A program made the translations under genes and the position numbers. Positions 37,004 to 50,569 of a stretch of 64,000 bases of DNA are shown in pieces; position 1 is the stretch's first letter, and the number at the start of each line of letters is the position of its first letter. The stretch spans positions 51,117 to 115,116 of the forward strand of contig NW_022260279.1 of the NCBI RefSeq assembly GCF_009602425.1. Reading direction: 5' to 3'. The stretch comes from Actinia tenebrosa. Its lineage: Eukaryota; Cnidaria; Anthozoa; Actiniaria; Actiniidae. The notes under the pieces are model-generated. The model had not been told where the DNA came from. It searched no databases and was given only the letters and a program-made list of their open reading frames with translations.

Positions 37004-40000
37004 TTATTGAATATTTTGAAGGTTTCCTGTGAAAATCAAAATGATTGTTAGTTACTTGATCAATGATTACAAGACAGAAGTGATTCTCCAGGTGGGAAAA
37101 CTGCCAGATTACTTGTGATTGAANGAAAATAATGGCAATAATCCAGAAACCATATCACTTCCTTTAACAACACACTACACTATCTCATAGTTTTTCTTTT
37201 TTCCCTCACATCCCTCCCTTTATTTTCGTATTATTGTAGATATATTAAAATATTAATATACATATATACATAAACAAGCATAGTAAACCATATTTATCAA
37301 ATGTAGAACCACTGTCCTACATCGATAAATTATTTAAAGGTTATTGGTGCATATTTGCAAGGTACATTGACTTTATTTTACTAAACTTGAGTGCTGCAAT
37401 TACATTTTTACCACAATAATTGTAAAGTAACATTATTACCTAGAGCTTTCTTGATGGCATTCTTCAAGTCTTCATTGCTGTTCAGGTCTGGTTGTGGTCC
37501 TGTGGTAACTGCAAGCTGATAGCTTGGTCCATAAGCCAGGAAATGCTGATGGAAAGATGACAGATCATTATGTATAGTATTTAACAGAGCATTATAGTAT
37601 ATTGAAAAGACAATGTTAAGATAATATGCCAAATGATAGAATATAAGTCCTCTGTCACTAACCTCATGTTCTGGTATGTCATTAGGTAAGAGTCTTCCCA
37701 ACACAACACTTGTTAAATAGGTCCAGCAGCGAGCAGTATTAGTCATATNATAACCACCTATTATTGAAACAGTAATACAAAGATAAAATAGGTGATAAAC
37801 ATACTGTATGGTACCATATGTGATTGTTATTTCAGAGTTTTTATCTTGGTTCCAAAATTTTAACTCAATCACAGAATTAGTGCCATAAATTTAGTAGCTA
37901 TATGAGACATCTTTGTAAAAAAAAGTTAATTATATCCTAAATAGAACAAATAAATATGTGTTGTTTCCCCCCCCCCANNNNNNNNNNNNNNNNNNNNNNN
38001 NNNNNNNNNNNNCCCCCCCCCCCCCCCTAGATTTTGCTACTCCAGCTACTAAACTAAGTTGAAAATGTCTCTCACTCACCTCCACCAAGAAGAAGTGTTG
38101 GGATACCCCATGATAAAAGGTTCTTAACACACCGACCCACTCCGAACTGGGTGAGGTTAAAGGAAGCCATAGGATCCCCTGCTAGCGTATCTACTCCACA
38201 CTGGCATACTATGGCATCTGGTTTGTATTTGGACTGCACTTTAGCCATTACTCTAAATGAAAATTTCACATTAAAATTTGAGATACTATTTTATATTTTT
38301 TACAGCTTGAATATCATGCCATGCATACCTGTTGAAGACTTCAACAAATGGTCTGTCAGTGATTCCATCATTCAATGCGACATTAAGGGAATAGTATCGT
38401 CCTTTTCCTCTCCCAACTTGATTGCAACAACCACTTCCTATCATATAAGAAACCAACTTGTCATTTATACTATTTTAATTATATTTTGATATGGATTCAT
38501 GTGGTATCTAGACATGCTGGGTGATGACNGTGACACATCCTTGTATTCTGCGTAGATGAGAAGTACTGTACTGAACACCATCATAACTGGGGTGCCATCA
38601 ATCTAATAATACTTAAGTAGTTCTTTGTTGTATGTTAGATTCTGATTTTAACAATCATTTATCCTAGATGTCTTAAGCAGTGTACTACAATAATAGAGGT
38701 TCATCCAAGGTAATTACCCTACCTGGAAAGAATCCTGAAGCATATTTATGGAAAGAGACAGTCATGACTCTNGGAGTAAATGAGAAAGCATCTTCTACCC
38801 CATCACCATGATGCAAATCAAGATCAACATACAAAACTCTGTTAAACTTTTCACGGAGCTTTAAAATACCAAGAACTATATCATTGACGTAGCAGAACCC
38901 AGCGGCTTCATCCCTGAAAGTCAAGAAGAATTATTATTATTGTCTGTTAAAAAAACCTCAAATTTTATCAAGCAGCCTCTGAGCTGAGGCATGGCTAAAT
39001 CACAGATTACATGCTGCATTACCTTTGTGCATGATGCCATCCTCCCTGCCAGTTGATGGCTACATTGGCTTGTCCACTCTTCAGCGCCTCAGCTGCTACT
39101 ATTGTTCCTCCAGCAATAGCAGAAATGGTCTTAAAAACATCTTCAAACATTGGACAATCATACCCTAAAGATACAAGAAAAACAATATTATCAAAGGTAA
39201 AATATTAAGCTGGTGGTTTTCATTTANTAGTTAGATTTACACAAGAGCTATGAAAAAAAACGTTTTTAATTAATAAATTGCTGTAACAGAAGTTGAAACA
39301 AGCATTTGGGGTCACTAAAGGTAAAGTAAAGTTTATTTAGCATTGATAGTTCCTTCAGCTACGTGGCTGGTATCCTAGGGAGCTAACTATACACAAAAAA
39401 GACATAGAGAAGTCCTGACAAATGAACAGTGGACCTCTAGTTCTGAAGTCAACACACTAACTGAGTTACACATGCTCCTACTGAGAATCAAACCAATGCT
39501 TGATTTAAAGCTAAAGGCACTATACAATCTAATAGAAATAATATGGTATTGCAATACTTTAAATTCATCTGAGTTTCAATGAATGTCAAGATAAAGGTGC
39601 ACTGATTGCATACCAAGTCCAAATTGGTTAATTTCATCCTCGTCATCAAGATCACTGTAGTTTTTCAAACATTCTATATACTCATTAGAGTGAAATCCTG
39701 TCAGCTCATTGATTGATGCTCTTTTGGGAGGGATAATGCTGAAAATGAAAAACAAATCAATAGATGAAATAAGTAATTATGATTATTATCATGACTAATG
39801 ATGATAATGAAGAAATATATTAAATATCAAAAATCAACTACTGCCAAACAAAAAATGATTTCTCACTCTACAAAAATTACTTTAACCTCTAGATACTATT
39901 CTCATTAAGATGTTGTAGTACTATCTTATTTATAACGCAATTTGCGTCTAAAAATAACATTTTGTTTTCGCCTGCATGTTTAATGAGTTACCTGTAGCAA

Positions 40001-40559
40001 AGAACAAGTACCAAAGAAATACAAGAAGAAATAAATATTTAACAGATCCTTTCTTTAGCTAAGCTAAAATTAGAAAAAATTTACTTTTTTATCCATATTT
40101 AAGAGATCGAAGAATAGCTCAAAATAATTCACAAAAAGTCCCTGACTTGATTTGCTGAAGGTATTATTTCTTTGCTACAGCAAACAAGATACAACACAGA
40201 CCAGACTAAAAGAATTCAAATATCATCACTACACCCATGGATTAAACTTACCTAATATTCCTGTCCTCTAGGAGTCCGTAGGCTTCAATCAAAGACGTGG
40301 TAAGACTTGCCTAAAGATAAAATATTAAACGGTTTGTTCAAAGAGAAAAAACTCGCTCGACTCACAACAACAACACAGCAAAACTTTGCCTCAAAAAAAT
40401 GATTAAAAAAGCATACAAAACATCAATCAAAAGACCACTTACTCTGCCCTGTACTTTAGGAAGTTTATCACATAGATTTACATAGTCTTCAGAGTGAACA
40501 AAGGCTACTTTACGGTGTTTTATCGCAAGTACTCCTTCGTCCTCATCTGAAGACGCCAT
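37004..40559 (-). CDS. HDAC8: Histone deacetylase 8
   Basis: Ten exons (40443-40559, 40252-40310, 39614-39738, 39023-39164, 38723-38913, 38329-38437, 38080-38252, 37663-37757, 37440-37545, 37004-37026) join in phase to 379 residues; human HDAC8 has 377. It is a zinc-dependent deacetylase acting on nuclear acetyl-lysine substrates such as SMC3. All catalytic residues sit at the human position plus two: His144/His145 in GGWHHAQ, zinc ligands Asp180, His182 (DLDLHHGDG) and Asp269 (GVDTLAGDP), and Tyr308 in GGGGY. Ser41 in GRAS matches the regulatory Ser39. The final exon is only 23 bases and encodes NLQNIQ; reading through the preceding donor would instead give a less family-like end. A C-run gap lies in an intron (37978-38012). 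The start ATG gives an acidic N-terminus, MASSDEDEG. Confidence 0.96.
37966..38026. repeat. Poly-C tract with assembly gap
   Basis: C runs flank 35 N bases (37978-38012) in an HDAC8 intron; the gap is probably an unresolved homopolymer. Confidence 0.85.
39310..39512 (-). repeat. tRNA-derived SINE-like repeat
   Basis: Read on the minus strand, it holds GGTTTGATTCTCAGTAGGAG, then GTAACTCAGTTAGTG with TTGACTTCAGAACTAGAGGTC (resembling the 5' half of a tRNA), then an end rich in TAAATAAACTTTACTTTA. It lies in an HDAC8 intron. The order of the two tRNA-like boxes is unusual, so it may be a dimer or rearranged copy. Confidence 0.45.
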
Positions 40560-43500
40560 TTTATTTCGACCAGTTCAAACTTGCGCGCGAAAACCAAACC
40601 GTGACAATCAAGTACTGACTGGGGAGGGGGGANGGGATTGTTGTCATTACAGAGTAAGCCTGGAAACTACTCATATTTTTCCAGCAATTTTTTGGCGGAT
40701 TTTTTTTTATATAAAGAAAACTCNAAATAAAAAGGAAAAATTAAGCTAAAAGATCTTTGCACACGACTAATTCATTCAAGCTATCAATGTCTTAGTTTGT
40801 GTGCAAATTTTTTAACCCACATTAGCTTAAAAATATAACGTACATTAAGATATTANAATATACGTGTTGGGATAAACTTTAGATCATTTTAAAATAATGT
40901 GAAAATGATTTCCATTCAAACTGTTTATGGAACCTAATATCTGAGGATATTTTATGGACCCAGTTGAAACAGAACCATAATTTAGAACATTTTCACCTAT
41001 GTTACGTGTAGTATTTGTGAAATGACATGCCATTGGAGTGTTAGAAATTGCAGTCATGATAAACTTCAGAAGTTGAATATATCTATTCCTTTTATGGAAT
41101 ATTTTCTAAAGGCTCAAGGTTGCTTGTAAATGTAGACATGAGAGTGCCGTGCCTCTGTTTCCACTATCTATTGATCATGTTGCATACTCAGTTTTATCGA
41201 CGAAAGCGCGCGAAGAATTTCGAATGTCTTATGACTTTTATTCACATGCAGAAAGAACAGAATAAAGTGAGTGGCTTAGGAAGGCTATATATTTTCAACA
41301 TTTTTGACAAAAAAATTTCTTTTGACAATTAAGCTCTATGATTTCTTTCCTTTTCTAGCAACATTACAGTGTCTTAGTAATTTTCCAGCGTCGCATGAAT
41401 GAAAGTTTTTTCCTTTAACATCAAAGAATTTTCTGCTTCTATATGGTTTACTGTAGTATGGATTCACACCTGCCCTTCGTTGCCATAGCCGGAATAACGT
41501 ACCGACCATTCCGACCAGTACCGACCATTTCGAACAGAACGTAGACCCAATCTTTTATCAAACCATGCAGCTTCACGTACAACAATCAATGGTTGTAAAA
41601 AGATGATCGTGAATGGATTATCATCTCATCTCGATGCGGTTCACCATCCACTTGTCAAACTTGTTGAACTAACTATTTGTAGCAGTAGTGCTTCAGCCTG
41701 GGTTTATTTTGGTCGTGATGAACAGACTCAAAATAGCTCTGCAGTGATATGAATTTTTGTGAGGCCTGCAGCTTATCGCATGCTTTGTACAAGACGGCGT
41801 GGCAAGGACAACGACTCCTGGATACGCACGTTTAAAATCACTTCTATGTCAAACATCTTGCTGATAAAATAAACAGTTTAACCTAAAAAAGTAAATANCA
41901 AATGCATTATCATGTTGATTGGTTATCTCGGGGAAATTCATTGACGTACTTCTATATATCTTCACCGACCGTGGATAGACGTCGTGGCGAGTTCTTTTTT
42001 GCACCGCAAACTGATAAATCACTTTTATTTCCAAAGTAAAAAGTGATGACAGAGTAAAGATAGAAAGAATTTTCAATACAAATCGCATCTCTAAACATTG
42101 TCAATCAGTGTCCTTCAATGAAAGACTTTGAGATCATATTAGTAGATAGTCTAAATAAGCAGAAAAAATCCCAGTTTGATCAATCATGACTTTATTGCAG
42201 TAGCGCCTGGAGTGGATGTTTTCCTGCGGGGGCTGATGTATCAGCACCCTTGGAGTTGCTTTGTATTGCAATTTATTTCGTAGCCCTAAATGAAAGGATT
42301 TTTAAATCCATTCAAATCAGTAATCTTCCAAAAGATTTCCGTCGTATAACTAATTATTGATACATCAGTTTGGTTTTTAGCTCACAGGCTGTACGTTCCC
42401 GCCATGTAATACAGTGTGCTGCTGTGCTGTGATCTATTCACCTCTCGCGTGGGTACTAACACTTCCTGATTGTTCATTTGCAAAAGAAAAAGGAAAATTC
42501 TCATGGTGTTTACGGATAAACAGACGCCAAAGGGCAGTGTTGCTGGGGATTACTTGGCTGGATTTAATAACGGAAACAAAAAAGAAAATGTACAAAGATT
42601 CGCCCCCACTTCGTGACGTAGCATGTCTCAGGGTATTTTTCGGGATTTTATCTCGCGCACGTACCACGATGCAGAATGACCGAGAAATAGGTCATGTAGC
42701 GATACGATCTACTGAACTGAACAAATTAAAATCATTAAATAATAATCTAAACAGCGTACTTATCCAAGAGTTTGTTTTCTTGGTGAACTCTTCCACGTTG
42801 AGGGTAATATAACTAAGGCAAATGAAGCACGCAGATCGAGTCGATATCAGGAAGATAGTTTAAATTTAGCTTATCAAAACTATTCTTGTTCAGTTACTTA
42901 CGATGAAAGCTACTTTTGATCTTTAACAGAAACAAAAATTCGCCGATTTTCGACATGAATGACGTAATCCAAGTATGACGTTAAATTACTGCCGCGGTTC
43001 AAATCAAGGCACTGATCAAACACGCTGCAAGCTAAAAACAAATTTACAACTGACTTTTGGTTGCAGAGCAGCTTTTGCTTAGAAATCTAAGTCCAGAAGC
43101 AGAAACCCTCAGCTCAACAAAATAACATATTTGAGTAAATTAATTACTTACGACGATATAAAGAATGATAATTAAATTAAAAGAAAAAGGAATAAACTGT
43201 TCATTTGTCAGTTCCTGTTTCTAAAGAAGCCGATGGAAAAGGTGTTTTGAGTTAGAAGCAAAATGCTGAAGGAATAGTGACGCCAAAACCGTGTTTGGAA
43301 AACGTTTGTATGTCATAATAAGAGAGAATTATTTTAGAAACTATGAAGCCTAATAATCAAACTATTTGAACTAAAGGTTGTTTATTAGTTGGTTATTTCT
43401 TCTAGTTCTTTTTTATACACGGCTTTTATTTACGAGTTTAGTAGATGGAGTGTTAAGATGTCCACATCTGTTTTTTCTGGTGTCTTTGAAGTACTCTGCG

Positions 43501-44396
43501 AAGCCGTTGAATGGTTGAATAGCTCAGCAAGAGATACAAAAACGAACTGACAAAAGCATTTCCTCGCTATAAAAATGTACCTTCAAAAACGAGTAGCCAG
43601 ATTTCGATGGAAAACAACTTTATTTAGTTGTGGGGCCAAGAAGTGTGGGATTCATTTGTCAATCCACATTAAGAACGTAGACCCAACGACGACAAAATGC
43701 GGTCCGTTTTGATCCTCGTAGGTCATTATACGCTTCAGTCTTTGATTTGCCGCTATTAGTCCCACAGGGACACGTAGTTTAGCTGTTATTTTATTAGTTA
43801 GTTTAGCCACACGTGTTTCTTTGCACTGCGTGCTTAGGTTCCCACTTTAAAACCGATCCTATGAGGAAGTTTAGCTTGTGTCCAGTGCAGTTTGACTGAC
43901 GTTCCTAGACGCCTTAATATGCAGCTATTAGTGTATCCTAACAAGTTAAGTGAATTGCTATGTAAATATTGATCTTGTTATTGAAGAACTAGTCCCGACG
44001 ATCCAATTAAATAGATACTGAAGGTAATTGAATAGGCCTAATTGAAATATCACTCGACCGAGTCGGCTTACTGCAGTGCGTGAACTCTAATCATTTAACA
44101 ATATACCAAGGCCTTTGCCTTTTGCCGCCAACGTCGTCTTGGCCAATCAGCGCGCACCAGGCTACGATATATTGATGGGTTCTCCAGTGTTTAGTAAATC
44201 TTTTGCCATGTACGCTTTCGTCTGACGACACTCCATAGCGTTTAGTGTAAGCGTGCGCTACTTTACCACTGTACTCAACAACTTCCAAATCTTTAAGTGT
44301 TCCAAGTATCACCTTGGGAAGAAATATCCATAACTGAGTGTTAAATTGTTGGTCGACGTACACTGTTGATCACTCTGAGTGAAGATCTCACCTAAA
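40560..44396. other. Intergenic between divergent HDAC8 and NOTUM
   Basis: About 3.8 kb. One fairly long open frame (42414-42812) has no recognisable features or splice partners. No RNA gene or clear transposon was seen. NOTUM control sequences are expected near the right end. Confidence 0.5.
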
Positions 44397-47300
44397 ATGG
44401 TAGGTTAAATTGTTGAAAGCAAAGCATTATTTTTGCATAGAGTAGGTTGTATCAAGGCTGTTAAGCGAGTGTCGTCNTATTTCTTTTGCAGTTCTACCAG
44501 AGTATTGTTACGTTCTTGGTTATAGTGTGGACACTCTTTACGCTCCCATCCGCAAAGCAGGTTCAAGTCGAGGATAACCTTACGGACCTACAAGCACAGC
44601 TGAAATTCCTGGCACAACAGCTACAGTCTTGTCAAGGAAATACTCCATCCAATGTCTTTGACATGAAACTTCATTTGCTTGATAAAAACACGACTTGCAA
44701 CGATGGATCTCCTGCTGGGTATTGATAACTTCTATATTATATTATCTAAGAAAATAATTGCATTGATACTTGATGCGGGCAAAGAATTATTTCCCATCCA
44801 GAATCTGTAGAAATTAGGGTTTGAGTCATTATTTTCGTCGGTTTTTGATGAGGCGTAGTTGCAGTGTAAACTCGTTTCGTGCGGAATGTACCGCGGTCAA
44901 ACCACTGAATACGGTACCATACTAGTGAACTAGTCTTGTATAAAGTCAACCTTCAAAGCAACACCATCATTTGCTATCTTTCTTCTTGGCTCTAGACTGA
45001 AAACTGCGTCTTTTACTTCCTATTATTTTGTTATTTTTGCTGCTGCAAAACCGGTAGTTAAACTACCTGAGTATCTTCTTTGAGAGCGCACCGTTCGTTC
45101 TCACATGCGTAAAAAGCTATCGAGAAGTTTGCAATCTTAAAACGAAAGTCTTCAATCAATAATGTTTTTTTCATTCTGGATGGTTATTCGTGCTGTTCTC
45201 CTAATCAAGGGTCAAGAATAGATACCACCATCAAATGAATCAAACAGAACCGATGCGCATTACTAGGTAATGAGGGCACAACCACTTGCTGACTTCATAA
45301 CATGTTATTTTGTGATAGATATTATCTCAAGACAGCACCTGGAAGCAAGCGTTGGTTGGTGTATTTAGAAGGTAAGCAAGACTACTCTACTTGGTTTGAT
45401 TAGTTTATCCATGTGGATGTCTTGGCTGTTTACGTACTTCATGTCATACAATGTTGATTCATTGTCTTGAACAAAAGGTCCAGTATTAAGGGGATTCAGT
45501 TGGACAGATCAATTTTTCGGTGCATTTGTTTGAAGCGAAGGGTGGGATTAAGCTGCTTAGCATTACAAAACCCGATCGACCCGGCGCCTGATAATGCACA
45601 CAACTCTATAATCCGAACAAACAAATAAATACAACGCGTTTGCTGATAGATCCGAGCCTATTCAATAGGTACAACCCGAGGCGAATCTGCCTCCACACCC
45701 GTCCGATGATACGTGTTCATCATATTCACAATACTTGCACGATTTATTGAAACATCCGCATGGCCAAGGATAGATAGAATTATTGGTCGAAAATATATCG
45801 TCGCTTCTCAATCCTAATGACCACTGTTGCTAGCATTCTTCTGGACTTTATTGGGCCCGATGGAGAGAGCCTAAGTTAGTTTTGAATGATTCAGCGATTT
45901 GCATCTTTGTACAACAGTGATAGCGCAAACATTATTCTAAAAAGCGTAGAGGTTGCGAACAGGCTGGTACCATTTGGAGAAAACTCCGCGTCTTTTTAGA
46001 GTAATTAAATAAAAGGCAGACGAAACGATTTGTTAACTCATGTCGTAAATCATTTAATGTTCCCCGGCATTTACTGTTCATATTGCATGTCGATAAATGG
46101 TTGAGGTCACGCGTCGGTCGCCCTTGTGCTAAACAGAGAACACTTATATTACGGTCACACTTTGACTTGATGAAATATGTTGCGCATATTAAAGGACAAT
46201 CAAATACACGTAATGGAAAAGATGGATGGACTGAGCGCGTCAAATCAAGAGGAGAATGCGCCATGATTTACGTACCAAATGGCACATGCTTGTGGGGAGA
46301 GACTGCGCTAAGCTGTTGAACTGACTCTACGGAAACAAACTGATGGGAATGACCAGCATTAGGGCAAGTGTGCGGGGAGGGGAAGGTTGGGGAAGGGAAG
46401 GAGGAATTGTTAGCCTGCAGAAAGGCTAGTGGGAATATGGCTGCAACAAGGGTAGAACCGGAGTAGTAAAGTTGTTTTTGCGCGTATCAAATGCACGCTT
46501 GCATGGGAAGCCGTTTAACACACAGATGGATTAACCGTCGTAGCACGCAAAACTAGAGCAGGGTTTGGCTTTTCTTTCAGGTGGGTGGTTCTGCGTCAAC
46601 AGAAAATCCTGCAAACAACGAGCAAATTCTCATATGAGAACTCTGATGACGTCATTAACATGGTCAAGCAGAAAGCGAGGTAGGCTGTTAAAAGCTGAAT
46701 AAGATCTTTATCGAAATTCGTCCAACATATATTTAAGTGGAACATGTAAGACTCAAGTCTGCCTTATATTAACATAACCCGAGGACATGGCACTTGATGT
46801 ACGTGGGAGTTTAAGTTAGAAATTAAACCAAAGCTGCCGCTACAAACTTTGAACTAAGTTGACAGAGTGATCAAACCGCTTCTATATCAAGACATTAACG
46901 AGAGATTTCCGTCAATTGTACACTGCACAAGCAGTGTGCCATGGAATGTTAATTTTATCCTAAAAATACCATATTATCGGAAATCATTAGAATATGATAT
47001 TAAAACCACTAACCGCGCGGGGCAGATGGAAATGTTAATGCCATATTTTGTGTTCATGCAGGAAGTGGTATCATGTCACCAGACCCTGAGGAGAATCCAA
47101 GCTGGTGGAATGCTAATCAAGTGTAAGTATAAAGAAGAAAACAAACGAATAAATAGGCAGTAGGAGAATTGATTTAACTTAATACACCGTATGGTTTGTG
47201 ATGTTTAGAAACTGACGTTTCGGACGTTAGTCCTTCGTCGGAGTAAATGTGAACATTTTGTGTGTTAACCAATCAAAAAAATATCACGTGCTTATGTGTG

Positions 47301-49177
47301 TTAACCACTCAAAACATCGCGCTAGACATCACGTGCTTATGCGTGTTAATCAATCGCTAGCAAAACGCAACTAACCATATACTCTTTATGCTTCTAGTTT
47401 AGTACCTTATTGTTCCAGTGATGCTTGGAGTGGTAACGTCTCTAGTTCAGAAAGTGGAGGTACCGTGTTTACTGCTAATCGTCTCCATGAAGTTTCACTT
47501 TACTAATCCCAGCTTTTTTAATTCCACCAGAAAAGTTTTCGTTCCTTGGCACGCGCATCATTGATAAGGTCATTGAAGACCTGTTGCCCAAAGGACTCTA
47601 TCACGCCAACCACCTGTTGCTGGCAGGAAGCAGGTAAAATATTCCACACTTAGCTATATCATGCTAACTTTGGTAGTTTTCTTCTTCACATTTAATTCAT
47701 TTATTCAAAAACATTGAACCACTTTTAATGAATAAATTTCTGCTAGGCTTATCGATCCTAACATTGATATGTTACTTGCAGCGCTGGTGCCATAGGGGTC
47801 ATACTCAACGTGGATCGAGTGTCGGACATGCTGCNTGGCCTGGGGTCGAACATCCAGGTGCGTGGATTGGCTGACTCGGGATGGTACCTCGATAATGGCC
47901 CGCTAAATCCAGGGTGTCCTAAGGGAGTGACAAATTGTGGACCTTCCCAGACCATAAGAGAAGGAATGAAGTGAGTATCCTATTGAATATTTATCTTTTG
48001 TTTCATGATCGACTTTCATTCATAAAACACACATTACAAATATATTTCAGATACTGGAGGGGGATTGTGCCCGACGCATGCGCAAAGAGGCATCCATTAG
48101 AGCCTTGGAAGTGCTACTTTGGGAACGTTGTTTATCCCACAATAAGAAGTGAGTAGAAAGATCATTAACAGATAAATAATACGTTTCACCTACTATAGTG
48201 AGCGTGCATCCCTTTACATGTACAAAAGGCACGGCCGTTTCAAGTGTTCGAACCCCACTCGTTTCTTTCAAGAGATATACATATGAACTGCAGTTGTGCG
48301 CACGCTCGAAGCTATGCAAGTGCTCTTAGCCCGCATTCCTATTGGTCACAGTGAACCTCTTGCTCTTCCGTGCCTGCCATAAGATACCCAGGCTCAAAGG
48401 TCGGGATTGTGGCTCATACGACAGGCTTACTTTGATTCCTGTTTTCTACAGCTCCACTGTTTTTGTTTCAATGGCTTTATGACGAAGCACAACTCGCACT
48501 CGACGGTTCGGGAAGACCAACATCTCTCCAGAGCGTTACCGCTGAACAAGTGAACTACATTTTGATGTTGGGAAAGCATCTAAGGAAATCACTTCGACGC
48601 ACACATGTGCAGTAAGTATCGTTAATAAATTTCGGGTAATTGATATTAATGAAGAAAAAACTTGTCATCGCTAATCACCACCGCAATGTACAGCAGTGGC
48701 GCAACTCAGCTACGTGGGTCCCAATGAGTAGCTTCAGGGTTAGCCCCAGGGAATGCATATTGTGAATATTAGAATGTTTATTTATATATATGCTGTTTGT
48801 TTTGTTATTTTAGTTCAGTGTTTTCACCTGCCTGCTTATCACACACCATACTGACACACAACAACTGGTTGAAGGTCAGGATCGGCGGGTACACGATAAA
48901 CGATGCCGTAAACTGCTGGCTACATTCAAGCGGTCACAACAGAGGACACGGTAAAAATAACTCTAGGTCTCATACCAATACGAATAATCGCTGTAGAATG
49001 CACTTGGTAGACTCCTGTATGTTCCCGCATTGTAACCCGACGTGCCCCCTGCCGAGAGATCCCAATACGGGAAAACCGTACATCCTCAAAATGTCTGGTA
49101 AGATGCCGGGGGTGCCGCTTAATTTAAATGACGATAGTCAAATAATTCCTCCAGGGAGGTATCGCGATCGATCTTAA
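44397..49177 (+). CDS. NOTUM: Notum palmitoleoyl-protein carboxylesterase
   Basis: Eleven exons (44397-44399 plus leader, 44492-44718, 45319-45371, 46581-46679, 47062-47122, 47398-47459, 47531-47633, 47782-47970, 48051-48148, 48452-48611, 48814-49177) join in phase to 472 residues; human has 496. Notum is a secreted alpha/beta hydrolase that removes the palmitoleate from Wnt proteins and so shuts off Wnt signalling. A signal peptide (FLVIVWTLFTLPSA) opens the protein. Family blocks follow: TCNDGSPAGYY, RWLVYLEGGWFC, NPSWWNAN, PYCSSDAWSG. The catalytic triad is Ser203 (AGSSAGA), Asp309 (QWLYDEAQ) and His362 (PACLSHT). The Ser codon is split by an intron. CxxHLVDSC and FPHCNPTCP close the domain. 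The start is inferred: ATG 44397 followed at once by donor gtaggt joins in frame to the signal-peptide exon. One N base falls in exon 8. Confidence 0.95.
47176..47247 (-). repeat. Dispersed repeat with hammerhead-ribozyme-like layout, copy 2
   Basis: The minus strand reads CTCCGACGA, GGAC-TAAC-GTCC, GAAACGTCAG, with CGGTGTATTAAG further on, matching the copy at 18480-18555. It lies in a NOTUM intron. Just after it, ATCACGTGCTTATG(T/C)GTGTTAA is repeated within 47283-47350. Confidence 0.5.
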
Positions 49178-50569
49178 GAAAAGCGCATTTCCTTTTTTGT
49201 CTTGATTGCGCACTAGTTAAAAACAATGAAATCTTCAAAATGTAATCTCAAATAGTACGTCTATGAGAGCTAACTACACAACTATCTTAACACTTGGATG
49301 ACTTACTTGCAAGACTATTTAACTACTTTGACAATATCAATGAATCTAAGTCGATGATATGACTAAACTTACTTATAAGTAAACATTAAAATATAAAAAC
49401 AAGTTGTTTTAGGAAATAGTGTAAAGTTTACACAAAGCATTCATGGTTCCGACTCAGACAATTTTAAATTCTAATATATTCAACTAGTTAATTCGTCGAG
49501 CTTGTGGGACCTAGTAACGGTAACTAAGGGGAGTGGGAACCATGAATTCATCTGTGCTTTAGTTTTTATTTGTGATGTAATTGCGCATGCGCTTACGAAA
49601 ACCGCTGTTATTTGCGCGCGTCTGCAATTGTATCATCTGCTTAACAGTCAGGGCCCGGTTATATGAAGCCTGGATAGCGCTATCATACTGATAAATCTTA
49701 TCCAGTGGATAAATTTATTGGATAATAGCATCGACTTATCCACTGGATAAGGATTTATCCGCCGGATAGCGCTATCCAGGCTTCGTACAACCGGGCCCAG
49801 GCCTACTTCAGCAAACCACCGAAATACTGTATTTATATCAAACATAAAACTATACACGTTATTGTATACATATTAATGTCTTTACTTATCATTTATTATT
49901 GTTGTTTTATTAATAAAATAACGTTCTGTGTAGAAATACAAAGTTACAAATCAAAACAATTGTTAATATGACAAAAAAACACTTATTCATATCTTGGGAA
50001 AACGAGTGGGAGACTGGTTATGTGAACATGAAAATGAGGTCAGTTATGTCAATGGAGGATATTCCTGCTTACGTTGAAATCATGAGAACTGGCTTGTCTC
50101 TTCTGTTCATTGATCTTCTGCATTTATTCATGAGATGAATTAGGTGGCATTCAACGTTTTTTTAGTACTACTAGTAGTCCTACTAGTAATGACAATATAT
50201 ATCATGTGAGATTTATGTAGACCAAGGAATACGTAGTAAAGCTAGCATTATTATCTATTTAAAACACTACATAATAGTGCAGGCATTAAGAACATTTGTA
50301 TATAAAATGTGACCATGTATAATTGTTTAATAAGTAACTGATAGAGAGAAAGAAAAAACACTTATTGTATCTGATTTTTATAATCATTGATGTTCATATA
50401 AATCTAACAAAGGGATCTTAAGCTTAGCCCTTGTATCTTTACTCTTTTTTCTCTTTTATTTGTCTTGTTTTTTTTTAAGATTAAAATATAAAAGAAATAA
50501 ACTATCGAGAAATGCTTCACAAATAACTTTGTAAATTATGCCAAAAATCAACCTGATTGTGTGTATTAA
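49178..50569. other. Intergenic between convergent NOTUM and SDR gene
   Basis: Untranslated flanks plus one MITE at 49652-49797. I see no further gene. Confidence 0.55.
49652..49797. mobile_element. Palindromic GGCCCGGTT MITE, copy 1
   Basis: Ends GGCCCGGTT and AACCGGGCC with inner GGATAGCGCTATC and TTATCCAGTGGATAA motifs make a nearly perfect foldback of about 146 bases, flanked by CAG on both sides (49649-49651 and 49798-49800). A second copy is at 62021-62166. Similar elements are known to me from cnidarian genomes. Confidence 0.8.

Noticed and set aside
42414-42812. Open frame of 132 codons between HDAC8 and NOTUM
   Set aside because: No recognisable motif, no splice context, an overlapping opposite-strand frame, and composition like its surroundings.
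44091-44363. Minus-strand open frame of 90 codons upstream of NOTUM
   Set aside because: No family resemblance or splice partners; the segment is better read as NOTUM promoter or leader.
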